From: CAYULW01 sp964445815
GTDB lineage: Bacteria; Bacteroidota; Bacteroidia; Flavobacteriales_E; Vicingaceae
Direction: 5' to 3'
Assembly (NCBI GenBank): GCA_964445815.1
Contig: CAYULW010000002.1
Span: 248,001 to 312,000 of the forward strand
DNA length: 64,000 nt
The translations under genes and the position numbers were made by a program. A model generated the notes under the pieces. It did no database searches and was not told where the DNA came from. It worked only from the letters and a program-made list of their open reading frames with translations. Positions 1 to 7,586 of the stretch are shown here, piece by piece. Position 1 is the stretch's first letter. The number at the start of each line of letters is the position of its first letter.

Positions 1-329
1 TTATACTGTTCTCCATTCGCAGGTAAATGAGAGTGAATCAGGGTCAGTTCCGTTTGATCATCAATTGCTTGGAGCAGGATTTCTATTTGAGAATCTTCAT
101 CAGTATCTTCAAACTCAGTGGTTCTCCATGATTGTAATATGCGCTTGTTAGTTTCTAGCTCTATGTTGCGGCCTTTAATGTATCCATCCCATGCACTAAA
201 TTGTTCCCCTACTTGATTTGAAACAAAGGCCTCTCCGCCGGTCATATTGGTATGCTCCTCACTATTGAGCCAAGCAGAATAAATGGTTTCGGGTTTTGTG
301 TTGATTCTTGTTGTTAAGGAAAACTCCAT
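1..329 (-). CDS. AHSA1/SRPBCC-domain protein, partial (C-terminus off the window edge)
   Basis: The reading frame opens at an ATG at 329 and runs off the left edge, giving about 109 residues. The start (MEFSLTTRINTKPETIYSAW) followed by GGEAFVSNQVGEQFSAWDGY and a KRILQSWRTTEF segment is typical of the activator-of-Hsp90-ATPase-like START/SRPBCC fold, a hydrophobic ligand-binding helix-grip domain. The family is widespread and individual members rarely have a known ligand. The frame stays open to base 1. It reads in the same direction as the genes that follow it on the map, but the 65-base gap to the S41-like gene gives no strong operon evidence. Confidence 0.75.
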   Translation of the reverse strand, partial: MEFSLTTRINTKPETIYSAWLNSEEHTNMTGGEAFVSNQVGEQFSAWDGYIKGRNIELETNKRILQSWRTTEFEDTDEDSQIEILLQAIDDQTELTLIHSHLPANGEQY

Positions 330-394
330 TACTATGAGCTATATAGATTGTGTTTAGAACTTTTATTCTTTCTTGAATCTAAACTAATAAAATT

Positions 395-1954
395 CTATTT
401 AAATCCTTGTTTGGCTATCACCTCCAAAGCTTTTTGCATTTGAGGGTCGATTTGTTTTTTGTAGTCTTCCCAATTGCTTATCACTTCGTAATCTACTTTT
501 ACACCGTCAAAGTCATTCTTGTTCTTCACATTCAGATAATACTTCGCAGTACTGCTATGTATAGAAATACGAGTGTAAGGCAATTGCCAAGCCATTACCA
601 TACCACCCTGATAGATATGAGAACAGGCATTTTCTTCTCCAATAAAAATAGCATTAGTGTGCGCTTGCATCAGTGCAGAAAAGACACCTGCACAAGAGCG
701 GCTCATGTCATCGATCAAGATGTAAACTTGACCAGTAAAGCCATTGGTTTTTGCAGGTTCAACTTGTAAAGAAGGGTAATTGATCCAAGTGAATGTATTA
801 GTGTTCTTTTGCTCAAATTGCATGCTGTCTTTAATGCCTTGCTCCATGACAATAAGTGGTCGGAAGGAAAAAGAATCAATGCGTTTAAATTCTACTTCCT
901 TGATGTATGGCATGGAATGATCAATAAAATAAGAAAAGAGGGTTTTACCATTGGCGGTCCACCCGCCTTTATTGCCTCTCAGGTCAACAATCAAATGCTC
1001 TAGGTTTTGTTTTTTTATTTCATTAAAAACAGAATCGGTGAAGGCATTAAAGTCCTGCCCATAATGTGTTATGTATTCATTCTTGAACCATTTGATGGTA
1101 TAAATGCCCGTACGATGTACACTGTCTATTGTAAAGCGCAGTGGACGACCCAATTGCTGTTCTTTTCTAATGCTATCTGGAATTTGAGCATTGAGTTCTG
1201 TCTTAGACATGGCGGCCAATGTCAAAGCAAATTGCTCTCCTTTACTGTTTTCGACCTTTAAATGAAAGCTGTCCGGCTGAGCAATGAAATTAGAATACGC
1301 GTTTTCAAAATAGCGTTCTATCTCCGAAGTTCTATCTGGTGCGCCGGCACCATCCTGATACATGTATTGGCGTAGAAGATCATTGATCTGCTTTGGTGAT
1401 TGACCATTGATTTCCAGAATGCGGTCTCCGGCTTGCAGACGATGATCCGAGCTGTATTTTACTCTGTACTTGTTTTGCCTGACAAAGAGCTTCAGTGGAA
1501 AAAAGCGGACGTTACTGTCTCTGTATATCAGGTAGGAGGGAGCATGAGTCCATCCACTATGCCCACAAGCCATGAAGTTGAGCGTACGGGAGATCAGTCG
1601 TATAAAATCTAAATAATAGATAGAGTCACTGAGAACCTCTTCATGAGCATCAAACAGACTGTCCATTTGGGTTTTAGTATGGTAGTTGTAAAGGTTGGGG
1701 TTCACTTCTTCAAGTGCATGCCTTAAAATGCGATAATCGGTTTGAGTCCTTAAAGGATCAAGAGGCTGCTTAAAGTGAGTTTGAATACTTGCTGTATTCT
1801 TCTGATTATAATCAGCAATGGCTTGCTGTATCTCTGGAGGCATGCTATTTTCTTGATCTTTTGGTGCTTGAACACAGGAATAACACAGAAGGCAAACGAT
1901 ATGAATAAATCGGATATGTTTGTTCAAAATGAACTTCCAAGGATGATTCATCAT
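395..1954 (-). CDS. S41-like peptidase family lipoprotein
   Basis: A 519-residue protein with an N-terminal hydrophobic stretch ending in a lipobox-like LCYSC, so probably an exported lipoprotein. The C-terminal half carries S41 (tail-specific protease fold) signatures: LIVDLRGNKGGW, then VYILIDDMSRSCAGVFSAL, where the Ser of SRSCAG sits where the S41 nucleophile is expected, and IFIGEENACSHIYQGG. A short PDZ-like stretch (LQAGDRILEINGQ) precedes it. The Lys seen in CtpA-type enzymes is not obvious, so it resembles the tricorn-core-like branch of S41. It starts 2 bases after the DUF4406 gene ends, so the two are probably co-transcribed. Substrate unknown. Confidence 0.8.
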   Translation of the reverse strand: MMNHPWKFILNKHIRFIHIVCLLCYSCVQAPKDQENSMPPEIQQAIADYNQKNTASIQTHFKQPLDPLRTQTDYRILRHALEEVNPNLYNYHTKTQMDSLFDAHEEVLSDSIYYLDFIRLISRTLNFMACGHSGWTHAPSYLIYRDSNVRFFPLKLFVRQNKYRVKYSSDHRLQAGDRILEINGQSPKQINDLLRQYMYQDGAGAPDRTSEIERYFENAYSNFIAQPDSFHLKVENSKGEQFALTLAAMSKTELNAQIPDSIRKEQQLGRPLRFTIDSVHRTGIYTIKWFKNEYITHYGQDFNAFTDSVFNEIKKQNLEHLIVDLRGNKGGWTANGKTLFSYFIDHSMPYIKEVEFKRIDSFSFRPLIVMEQGIKDSMQFEQKNTNTFTWINYPSLQVEPAKTNGFTGQVYILIDDMSRSCAGVFSALMQAHTNAIFIGEENACSHIYQGGMVMAWQLPYTRISIHSSTAKYYLNVKNKNDFDGVKVDYEVISNWEDYKKQIDPQMQKALEVIAKQGFK

Positions 1955-1956
1955 GA

Positions 1957-2295
1957 CTATTTTGCTAATGGCAATTCATCTAATGCATAGTACACAGGCA
2001 GATCTTTGGTTTTAAACACTTCGACCTCTTCATCTGCTCCTTTTGAATATCCGCCTACTCTTAAGACTGCATCGCATCTTTCAGCCATAGCCAAAGAGAT
2101 GGGCATCATCAATTCGTCAAAATGCTCAAAACCAACAGTTTTTATAATGGGCAAAGCCACGTTTACGCCGATCACGGGAACATGTCCTTTCAAATGGACT
2201 TGGTAGGCCACTTTATTTAAAAAACTATGATTCTTTTTCCACTCTTTACCATCAGAAGAGCCGCCCCGATATGGTCCTGCAATCATAATGTACAT
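1957..2295 (-). CDS. DUF4406 domain protein (nucleoside deoxyribosyltransferase-like fold)
   Basis: A 112-residue protein beginning MYIMIAGPYRGG, with VPVIGVNVALP and a CDAVLRVGGYSKGADEEVE segment. The MIAGPYRG start and the LRVxGxSxGADxE motif are the hallmarks of DUF4406, related to the nucleoside 2-deoxyribosyltransferase fold (the GADxE glutamate corresponds to the catalytic region). The biological reaction is not known. It lies between a small membrane protein (10-base gap) and the S41-like lipoprotein (2-base gap), suggesting one transcript. Confidence 0.75.
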   Translation of the reverse strand: MYIMIAGPYRGGSSDGKEWKKNHSFLNKVAYQVHLKGHVPVIGVNVALPIIKTVGFEHFDELMMPISLAMAERCDAVLRVGGYSKGADEEVEVFKTKDLPVYYALDELPLAK

Positions 2296-2305
2296 CTTGT
2301 TTTAT

Positions 2306-2488
2306 TTAAGACTTATTACCGGATGATTCATCTTCTTTTTTCTTCAACTCAAAATAGCCCCAGATTAAACTGGAACCACAGACGAGTCCCAGAATATTGT
2401 CGGAAAAAGATTGGCCTTGTACTAAACCTGCCAAAGCTGCTAGCAGACCTAAAATACCAATCACCAATAGAATGTATTTTGCTTGCAT
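2306..2488 (-). CDS. Small two-helix membrane protein
   Basis: A 60-residue protein with two predicted membrane segments (YILLVIGILGLLAALAGLV and ILGLVCGSSLIWGYF) and a charged tail KKKEDESSGNKS. Start is the ATG at 2488. I do not recognise a family. It lies 10 bases upstream of the DUF4406 gene and is probably the first gene of that short operon. Confidence 0.6.
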   Translation of the reverse strand: MQAKYILLVIGILGLLAALAGLVQGQSFSDNILGLVCGSSLIWGYFELKKKEDESSGNKS

Positions 2489-2537
2489 GTCTCTAAACTA
2501 GGCAATTTCTTTCAATTTAAATCTAAACAAAGACAAT

Positions 2538-3101
2538 TTAGTCTTCTAACTTAATATCAAGATGTGAGAGGAGTCCTCTAATGTTTTCAGAAGAAAATCG
2601 GGTGCCTTTTAAAGTGTTTTGAGCCGGAATCAGATTAAAGTTAAAAGCAGTCCTTAAATCTGCATTACTCAAATTACTTTGCTCAAATTTAGCATTTGTC
2701 AGATCACAGTGATCGAAAATGACTTTTTCTAAATTGGCTTGTGAAAAGTCGACTTCTTTTAAACTGCAATTTTTAAACACAGTAGTACTTAAGTCTAAGT
2801 CATAAAAATTGATCAGATCGAGTTGACAGTTTTCAAAATAAAATTGGAGTAGGAAAGGGGAAGCATCCGTTAGTTCCAAACCCACCATTTTACAGTCTTT
2901 AAATTTTACGTCTTTGAAGGCGGTTTTACTGATCAAGGCATTACTGAAATTGCAGCTATCAAATTCACACTCCATAAAGGAGACCTCATGTAGGTTGACA
3001 TTAGAGAAATTACAATTCCTGAATTGACAATACTCAAAGTGAGTATCCGGTAAACCCGTTTGATCAAACTTTAGAGAAAGGAACTCTTGATCTTCAATCA
3101 T
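2538..3101 (-). CDS. Pentapeptide-repeat protein
   Basis: A 187-residue protein composed almost entirely of A(D/N)LXX-type pentapeptide repeats, for example FRNCNFSNVNLHEVSFMECE, CNFSNALISKTAFKDVKFKD and LEKVIFDHCDLTNAKFEQSN. Such repeats form a right-handed quadrilateral beta-helix. Some members (Qnr, MfpA) mimic DNA and protect gyrase, but most have no known role, and nothing here points to gyrase. It has no signal peptide, so it is probably cytoplasmic. It appears to stand alone, with spacers of about 50 and 80 bases on either side. Confidence 0.85.
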   Translation of the reverse strand: MIEDQEFLSLKFDQTGLPDTHFEYCQFRNCNFSNVNLHEVSFMECEFDSCNFSNALISKTAFKDVKFKDCKMVGLELTDASPFLLQFYFENCQLDLINFYDLDLSTTVFKNCSLKEVDFSQANLEKVIFDHCDLTNAKFEQSNLSNADLRTAFNFNLIPAQNTLKGTRFSSENIRGLLSHLDIKLED

Positions 3102-3181
3102 TTAATTTTTGTAAAATGGGCGTGAGATTGTTTTGTGAGCTGTTATGACCTGAATAAAATACATCCCTGATTTCAGATCAC

Positions 3182-4213
3182 TTACTTTGAATGATTACTG
3201 ATAAAGAAATCGATCTTCTTATACCAATCGTTTAAAATTTTGTTTCTCTCCTTATTTCTTTCTTGTAATAGATTGTTATAGTTTGTATTCGATGCATTGT
3301 AGTCATTAACTGCTGCATTGTATTTATCAATCACCGCCTTTGTCCTTTCTTTATTGCTCATCGCTTCAATGCGCTTATTGATTTTTTCAAACTCGTCTTT
3401 TTTAATGAAAAACTCTGAAATGGTATTGAGGTCTTCTTCCGACTCTTTTTGGTAAAAATCAAGAACTTTCTTTGCAGCATTAACCAACGTAATATCGCCC
3501 TTAAAACTTTTAAAAGTTTTAAGGGTATTCAGTCCTTCTTTAGAAAAGGCATTCAGGCTGCTATTATTTTGTTCAATGGAGTTTAAATCTCCACGACTGA
3601 TGGCATCAATCAAATAAGCCTCTTGCTTGAAACTTTTAAAGAAGATAAGATACACATCGTTATAATATTCAAGCACTTCTGCGGCTTTTCGAATCTTTTC
3701 AGTTTGTTTGTCTCTATTTTCATTAAGTGTGATTTCATACTTGTCGGCAAATAGTTTTTGAGCAGTATACATGACTTGGAAAGCGCTGTCCAGCTTTTTT
3801 CCCGCTCTTTCTTGTGCGGTTAAATAAGCTTCCATTCCGTCATATGATTCCTCGGCAATGGCTTCCATGTCTAATATTTTATCATAATCTTCTTTTAAAA
3901 CGGTATACTTCAAATCTAAATAATCAACAATGGCATCTCGCAATTGTGAATTGCCATTAAAGTCTTTTCGTCTGGCTGTTGAGAGTTTTGCGGTTTTGAT
4001 GGCTCTTGTCAGTTCTTGACGTTTATCTTCTACTTTGCTTGCCTTTTTGCCTCTTGTAACTGCTTTTAAATAATCCCATGTCTCATCGTCAAGTTCAAAG
4101 GTCTTTTTCGTCACTTCATACATGTACTCCGCAGCTTCATTATTTGTTTGAGCATTGCTGTTTACTAAAAATAAGCCCATAATAAGGGACAGAAGTGTAA
4201 GTCTAATTTTCAT
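3182..4213 (-). CDS. Secreted alpha-helical protein of unknown function, coupled to tail-specific protease
   Basis: A 343-residue protein with a signal peptide (MKIRLTLLSLIMGLFLVNS, cleavage likely after NAQ), followed by a charged, Lys/Glu-rich, almost wholly helical body with probable coiled-coil stretches, such as LLQERNKERNKILNDWYKKI near the end. No catalytic motif is visible. Its start overlaps the end of the upstream S41 protease gene by 11 bases, so translation is probably coupled and the two may work together in the periplasm, perhaps as protease and adaptor or substrate; that is inference. Last gene of the long operon that begins at 12344. Confidence 0.75.
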   Translation of the reverse strand: MKIRLTLLSLIMGLFLVNSNAQTNNEAAEYMYEVTKKTFELDDETWDYLKAVTRGKKASKVEDKRQELTRAIKTAKLSTARRKDFNGNSQLRDAIVDYLDLKYTVLKEDYDKILDMEAIAEESYDGMEAYLTAQERAGKKLDSAFQVMYTAQKLFADKYEITLNENRDKQTEKIRKAAEVLEYYNDVYLIFFKSFKQEAYLIDAISRGDLNSIEQNNSSLNAFSKEGLNTLKTFKSFKGDITLVNAAKKVLDFYQKESEEDLNTISEFFIKKDEFEKINKRIEAMSNKERTKAVIDKYNAAVNDYNASNTNYNNLLQERNKERNKILNDWYKKIDFFISNHSK

Positions 4214-6278
4214 CTTCTATTAAGTTAATGTAGTTAAGCATGATATGATAAGCTTCAATAATGGAAAGGTCTGATTGAATCATTCTGTAGTTAAGTGTTC
4301 TGTTTTCTTTTTCAGAAGCACTTAAAAAGTCAAAGTCCAAACTTGACTCGGGAGACTTCACTTCAAAGGCATATTCCGACTTTGATAATGTATCTGAAAG
4401 TGCTTCAGTTTCTAAAGATAGGTAATCACTATAAAAGTCCTTAAACTCCTCAAAATTTAATGGGATTTTATCTTCTTTACTCCAATCGGTCTGGCGTCTT
4501 TTCGATTGACTTTTCTTTTGTCTAGCACTACTCAAAGAGCTTAGCTCTTCAATAGGAAGCTCCTTAAGTGGCTTAAAGTATGTCTTTTTATCAATGGCAA
4601 ACAATTCAAGAGCTGTTTCATATTTGGCTTCACCTAAGACTTTACTGTATTCATTCTGAATTTGTATATCCACCTGTACACCACTCTTCTGATGACTTAA
4701 ACCATTAACTCTGTAAAAGGCTCCTGTTGTTAATTTTAGATAGCCCTTCTTACTTTCTCTATTTGGATCCAGATGAGAAGACTTATGGGCATCAACAGGA
4801 ATGACCTTTTGAAACGTAGCCTTTCCAAAAGTATGCTCTCCAACTATGAGTGCCCTGTTGTAATCTTGCATGACTGCCGCCATTAATTCAGATGCTGAGG
4901 CACTATTTCTGTTAACGAGCAGTATTAGAGGCTTCTGAAATACTAGCCCTCTGTCAAGATCCTTCACAGATATTGCTTCTTCATCGCGCTCTTTACTGAT
5001 GACAATTGTTCCAAAATCAATAAATGCTCCCGCCAGTCTTATGGCTTCAAGCATTGATCCTCCGCCATTGTCCCTTAGATCCATAATCAATCCTTCGATC
5101 TTATCTCTCTTCAATCGAAGAAGTTCCCGCGTAAAATCGTTGGCGCAACCGTTTGAGATATGGTAGCTTTCATTGTCAGAAGAATAAAAAGAAGGCAAAT
5201 AAACATAGCCTATCTTTCTATCTCCATCCAAAATATAGCTGTTAAACACATTGTCTTCAACATCTACTTCTTCCTTGCTCAAATCAACTTCCTTTTGATT
5301 GCCACTTGCCTTTTTTATCTTGAAATCAATGTGTTTTGATTCATGTATCAAGCGATAGAACTCTTCTTCACTTGTACACTTCAATTTAAGCTCTTTGCCG
5401 TCTATCAACACACCTTCAATAATGTCTCCTTCATTAAACAAGTTAGATTTCCACGCTGAGCCACCCGGTAATACACCAATGACTTCTATATCTCCATTTT
5501 CATTTTGAATGACCTCTAAACCAAAGCTTTCTATTTTTTTGGATAGGCTAGAACTAAACAAGCTTTGTTCAAAGGGATCAAAATAAACTGTGTGTGGATC
5601 AAAACTTCTTGAAATAGCTCTTAAGTACTCAGTTGCGATAACATCTTTAAGATTACGCTCCCTACTATTCATTTGGTTTAAAGAACACTCAATCATCCCA
5701 ATGCTTTTTGGTAGTTCTTCAGACAAGTATTTTTTGAAATTTTGATAATTAATTTCCTCTTCCGTAGAGTCAAAGTAATCCAACATGATTCCAAGATAGA
5801 TGCCCTTTTTCCATTCTTTTATTATTTCGATATTCTTATGGTATGTGTCTGATTTTGAAATATTAATGTAGCTTGATTTGCCGTAGTCAAATTCGCTTAC
5901 ATCTGTGAGTTTTATGCTTTGAATGATTTGATCAAATCTGTCTTCAATTATAGAGGTAAGGTCATTGAGAAAATGGCATTCAGAGTTTAGAATTTGATTG
6001 TCAATTAAAAATTCATGTTTTTTTAAGTTAAGATAGTCTTCATGAGAAATAAACAATCCATCATAATTGACTTCCGAGATAAACGTTTCAAACAGTTTTT
6101 GGGAGAAATCATCGTCGACCTCTTTAGGCTGTATATGGTATTTTCTTGCAGTTTCGACAATATCAGAAGCAATCTCACAGTGGTTGAGACTTTGTCCAAA
6201 AACTGTGCTTGAAGAGAGTAGAAGAGCAAGAATGGCGAATAGAGAATTTTTAAATGATGGGATTAAATGTTCTACCAT
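4203..6278 (-). CDS. Tail-specific (C-terminal processing) protease, S41 family
   Basis: A 691-residue protein with an N-terminal signal peptide. It follows the Prc/CtpA layout: helical N-domain (to about 245), PDZ domain (about 250-330, GDIEVIGVLPGGSAW), S41 catalytic domain (about 350-550) with LIMDLRDNGGGS, the nucleophile in NRNSASASE (Ser461) and the general base in HTFGKATFQ (Lys486). The 25-residue Ser-Lys spacing matches E. coli Prc. Residues 570-690 form an extra helical tail. It degrades or trims exported proteins in the periplasm. The gene overlaps the KdsC-like gene upstream by 7 bases and the 343-residue secreted protein downstream by 11. Confidence 0.9.
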   Translation of the reverse strand: MVEHLIPSFKNSLFAILALLLSSSTVFGQSLNHCEIASDIVETARKYHIQPKEVDDDFSQKLFETFISEVNYDGLFISHEDYLNLKKHEFLIDNQILNSECHFLNDLTSIIEDRFDQIIQSIKLTDVSEFDYGKSSYINISKSDTYHKNIEIIKEWKKGIYLGIMLDYFDSTEEEINYQNFKKYLSEELPKSIGMIECSLNQMNSRERNLKDVIATEYLRAISRSFDPHTVYFDPFEQSLFSSSLSKKIESFGLEVIQNENGDIEVIGVLPGGSAWKSNLFNEGDIIEGVLIDGKELKLKCTSEEEFYRLIHESKHIDFKIKKASGNQKEVDLSKEEVDVEDNVFNSYILDGDRKIGYVYLPSFYSSDNESYHISNGCANDFTRELLRLKRDKIEGLIMDLRDNGGGSMLEAIRLAGAFIDFGTIVISKERDEEAISVKDLDRGLVFQKPLILLVNRNSASASELMAAVMQDYNRALIVGEHTFGKATFQKVIPVDAHKSSHLDPNRESKKGYLKLTTGAFYRVNGLSHQKSGVQVDIQIQNEYSKVLGEAKYETALELFAIDKKTYFKPLKELPIEELSSLSSARQKKSQSKRRQTDWSKEDKIPLNFEEFKDFYSDYLSLETEALSDTLSKSEYAFEVKSPESSLDFDFLSASEKENRTLNYRMIQSDLSIIEAYHIMLNYINLIEDEN

Positions 6279-6793
6279 TCAAAACCATCTTTATCGAACC
6301 ATTTGGAATGTAGCTTCATTACTTTTTCAAGTAACTCTCTTACACAACCTTCACCACCATTTTTGGAAGAAATAAAATGAGAAATACCCTTAATTTCTTC
6401 AGCGGCATTAGCAGGACAGGCAGCTACACCTACTTGTTGCATAATTTTATAATCAGGAATATCATCACCCATGTACAAGACCTCATTGTTTTCCAGTCCA
6501 TGTTGCTGCTTCAATTGCTCAAAGACTTTTATTTTGTTTTTGCAGCCCAAATGCACGTCTTTTATGCCCAATCCCTCTAAGCGTAATCGAACACTTTCTG
6601 AAGTTCCACCTGAAATGATACAAATGGTATAGCCTTTTTTTACAGCGTGTTGTAATGCATAGCCATCTTTAATGTTCATCCTTCTAACTTGATCCCCATC
6701 CGGAAGAGTCAAAACCATTCCATCTGTGAGAACACCATCTACATCAAGCATAAAAGCTTTGATGTCATTAAGTTTAGAAAGCACATTATCCAT
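6272..6793 (-). CDS. KdsC-like HAD phosphatase (YrbI family)
   Basis: About 173 residues from the ATG at 6793; the frame is open back to 6838, but the later start leaves an 8-base overlap with the upstream gene and begins right before the conserved domain. HAD motifs: FMLDVDGVLTDG (nucleophile Asp and acid/base Asp), IISGGTSESVRLRL, and GDDIPDYKIMQQVGVAACPA. This is the C0-cap KdsC/YrbI subfamily, which removes phosphate from 3-deoxy-D-manno-octulosonate 8-phosphate in Kdo/LPS synthesis. Related enzymes act on other sugar acids, so the substrate is not certain. Mid-operon, between the DUF2520 gene and the S41 protease. Confidence 0.85.
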   Translation of the reverse strand: MDNVLSKLNDIKAFMLDVDGVLTDGMVLTLPDGDQVRRMNIKDGYALQHAVKKGYTICIISGGTSESVRLRLEGLGIKDVHLGCKNKIKVFEQLKQQHGLENNEVLYMGDDIPDYKIMQQVGVAACPANAAEEIKGISHFISSKNGGEGCVRELLEKVMKLHSKWFDKDGFEW

Positions 6794-7586
6794 TCCGTTC
6801 TTGTTGTTTACGGTAGATGTTTTGAGTGATTTTTTCATATAACTCCTGATAATCCGGCTGATCTTTCAGGTATTTCATATGATTCTCTATCACTTTTTTG
6901 TCATTACGTACTGCAGGACCGGTTTGTACATCAACAGGACGCTCACTTTTAATCTTAAGCGCAGTTTTTTCCAATAGAGGACGAATCACTTCAAAAGAGA
7001 TTTTGTTTTGTCTAAGAAGATCATCAGCAATGTGAAACATGTGATTGGTGAAGTTATTTGCAAATACTGCAGCCACATGCAAAGACTTTCGTTTATCAGA
7101 ATCCATGGCATATACTTTTGCAGATACCGAACTTGCCAAACTGTATAAAAGGTCTTCTGTTTGTGGAGAGTTGCCTTCAACACAAATGGGAATAGGGGCC
7201 AGACTTTCTGTCTCGTTTTTAGAGAAGGATTGCACCGGATAAAAGATTCCATATTTGGAAAAACCGTGGTTTTCAAAAACAGATATAGGCGTAGAACCTG
7301 AGGTATGTACAATGAGCTTGTCTTTTATCTTGATTTTTGAAATGACCTCATGCAGTGCATCGTCATTTACAGCCAGAATGATTAAATCCGTATCCGCTTT
7401 TAACAGCGACAAATCGGTTGTATAATCACAGCTTAAGGTCTGACTCAAAAGCAATGCGCTTTTTTGTGTTCTACTGTATATCTCGTTAATGAGATAACCG
7501 GCTTGCTTGAAGCCTTTGCCAAAGTTGTGTCCTACATTTCCGGCCCCAACAATGCTGATTTTTTGAATGTGATTTTTAACGTTCAC
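6786..7586 (-). CDS. Rossmann-like / DUF2520 dehydrogenase
   Basis: A 266-residue protein with an N-terminal NAD(P)-binding Rossmann motif (ISIVGAGNVGHNFGKGF) and a substrate domain with LIVHTSGSTPISVF and AAVFANNFTNHMFHIADDLL, the pattern of the DUF2520 family, related to prephenate and 3-hydroxyisobutyrate-type dehydrogenases. The reaction is not established. The gene overlaps the end of ccmF by 11 bases, so it is transcribed with the cytochrome c maturation genes; this conserved neighbourhood in Bacteroidota does not by itself reveal its role. Confidence 0.85.
   Translation of the reverse strand: MNVKNHIQKISIVGAGNVGHNFGKGFKQAGYLINEIYSRTQKSALLLSQTLSCDYTTDLSLLKADTDLIILAVNDDALHEVISKIKIKDKLIVHTSGSTPISVFENHGFSKYGIFYPVQSFSKNETESLAPIPICVEGNSPQTEDLLYSLASSVSAKVYAMDSDKRKSLHVAAVFANNFTNHMFHIADDLLRQNKISFEVIRPLLEKTALKIKSERPVDVQTGPAVRNDKKVIENHMKYLKDQPDYQELYEKITQNIYRKQQERNG

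Noticed and set aside
6794..6838. Longer N-terminus for the KdsC-like phosphatase
   Set aside because: It would overlap the upstream gene by 53 bases and adds a Lys/Asn-rich stretch with no conservation before the HAD domain; the ATG at 6793 is preferred.
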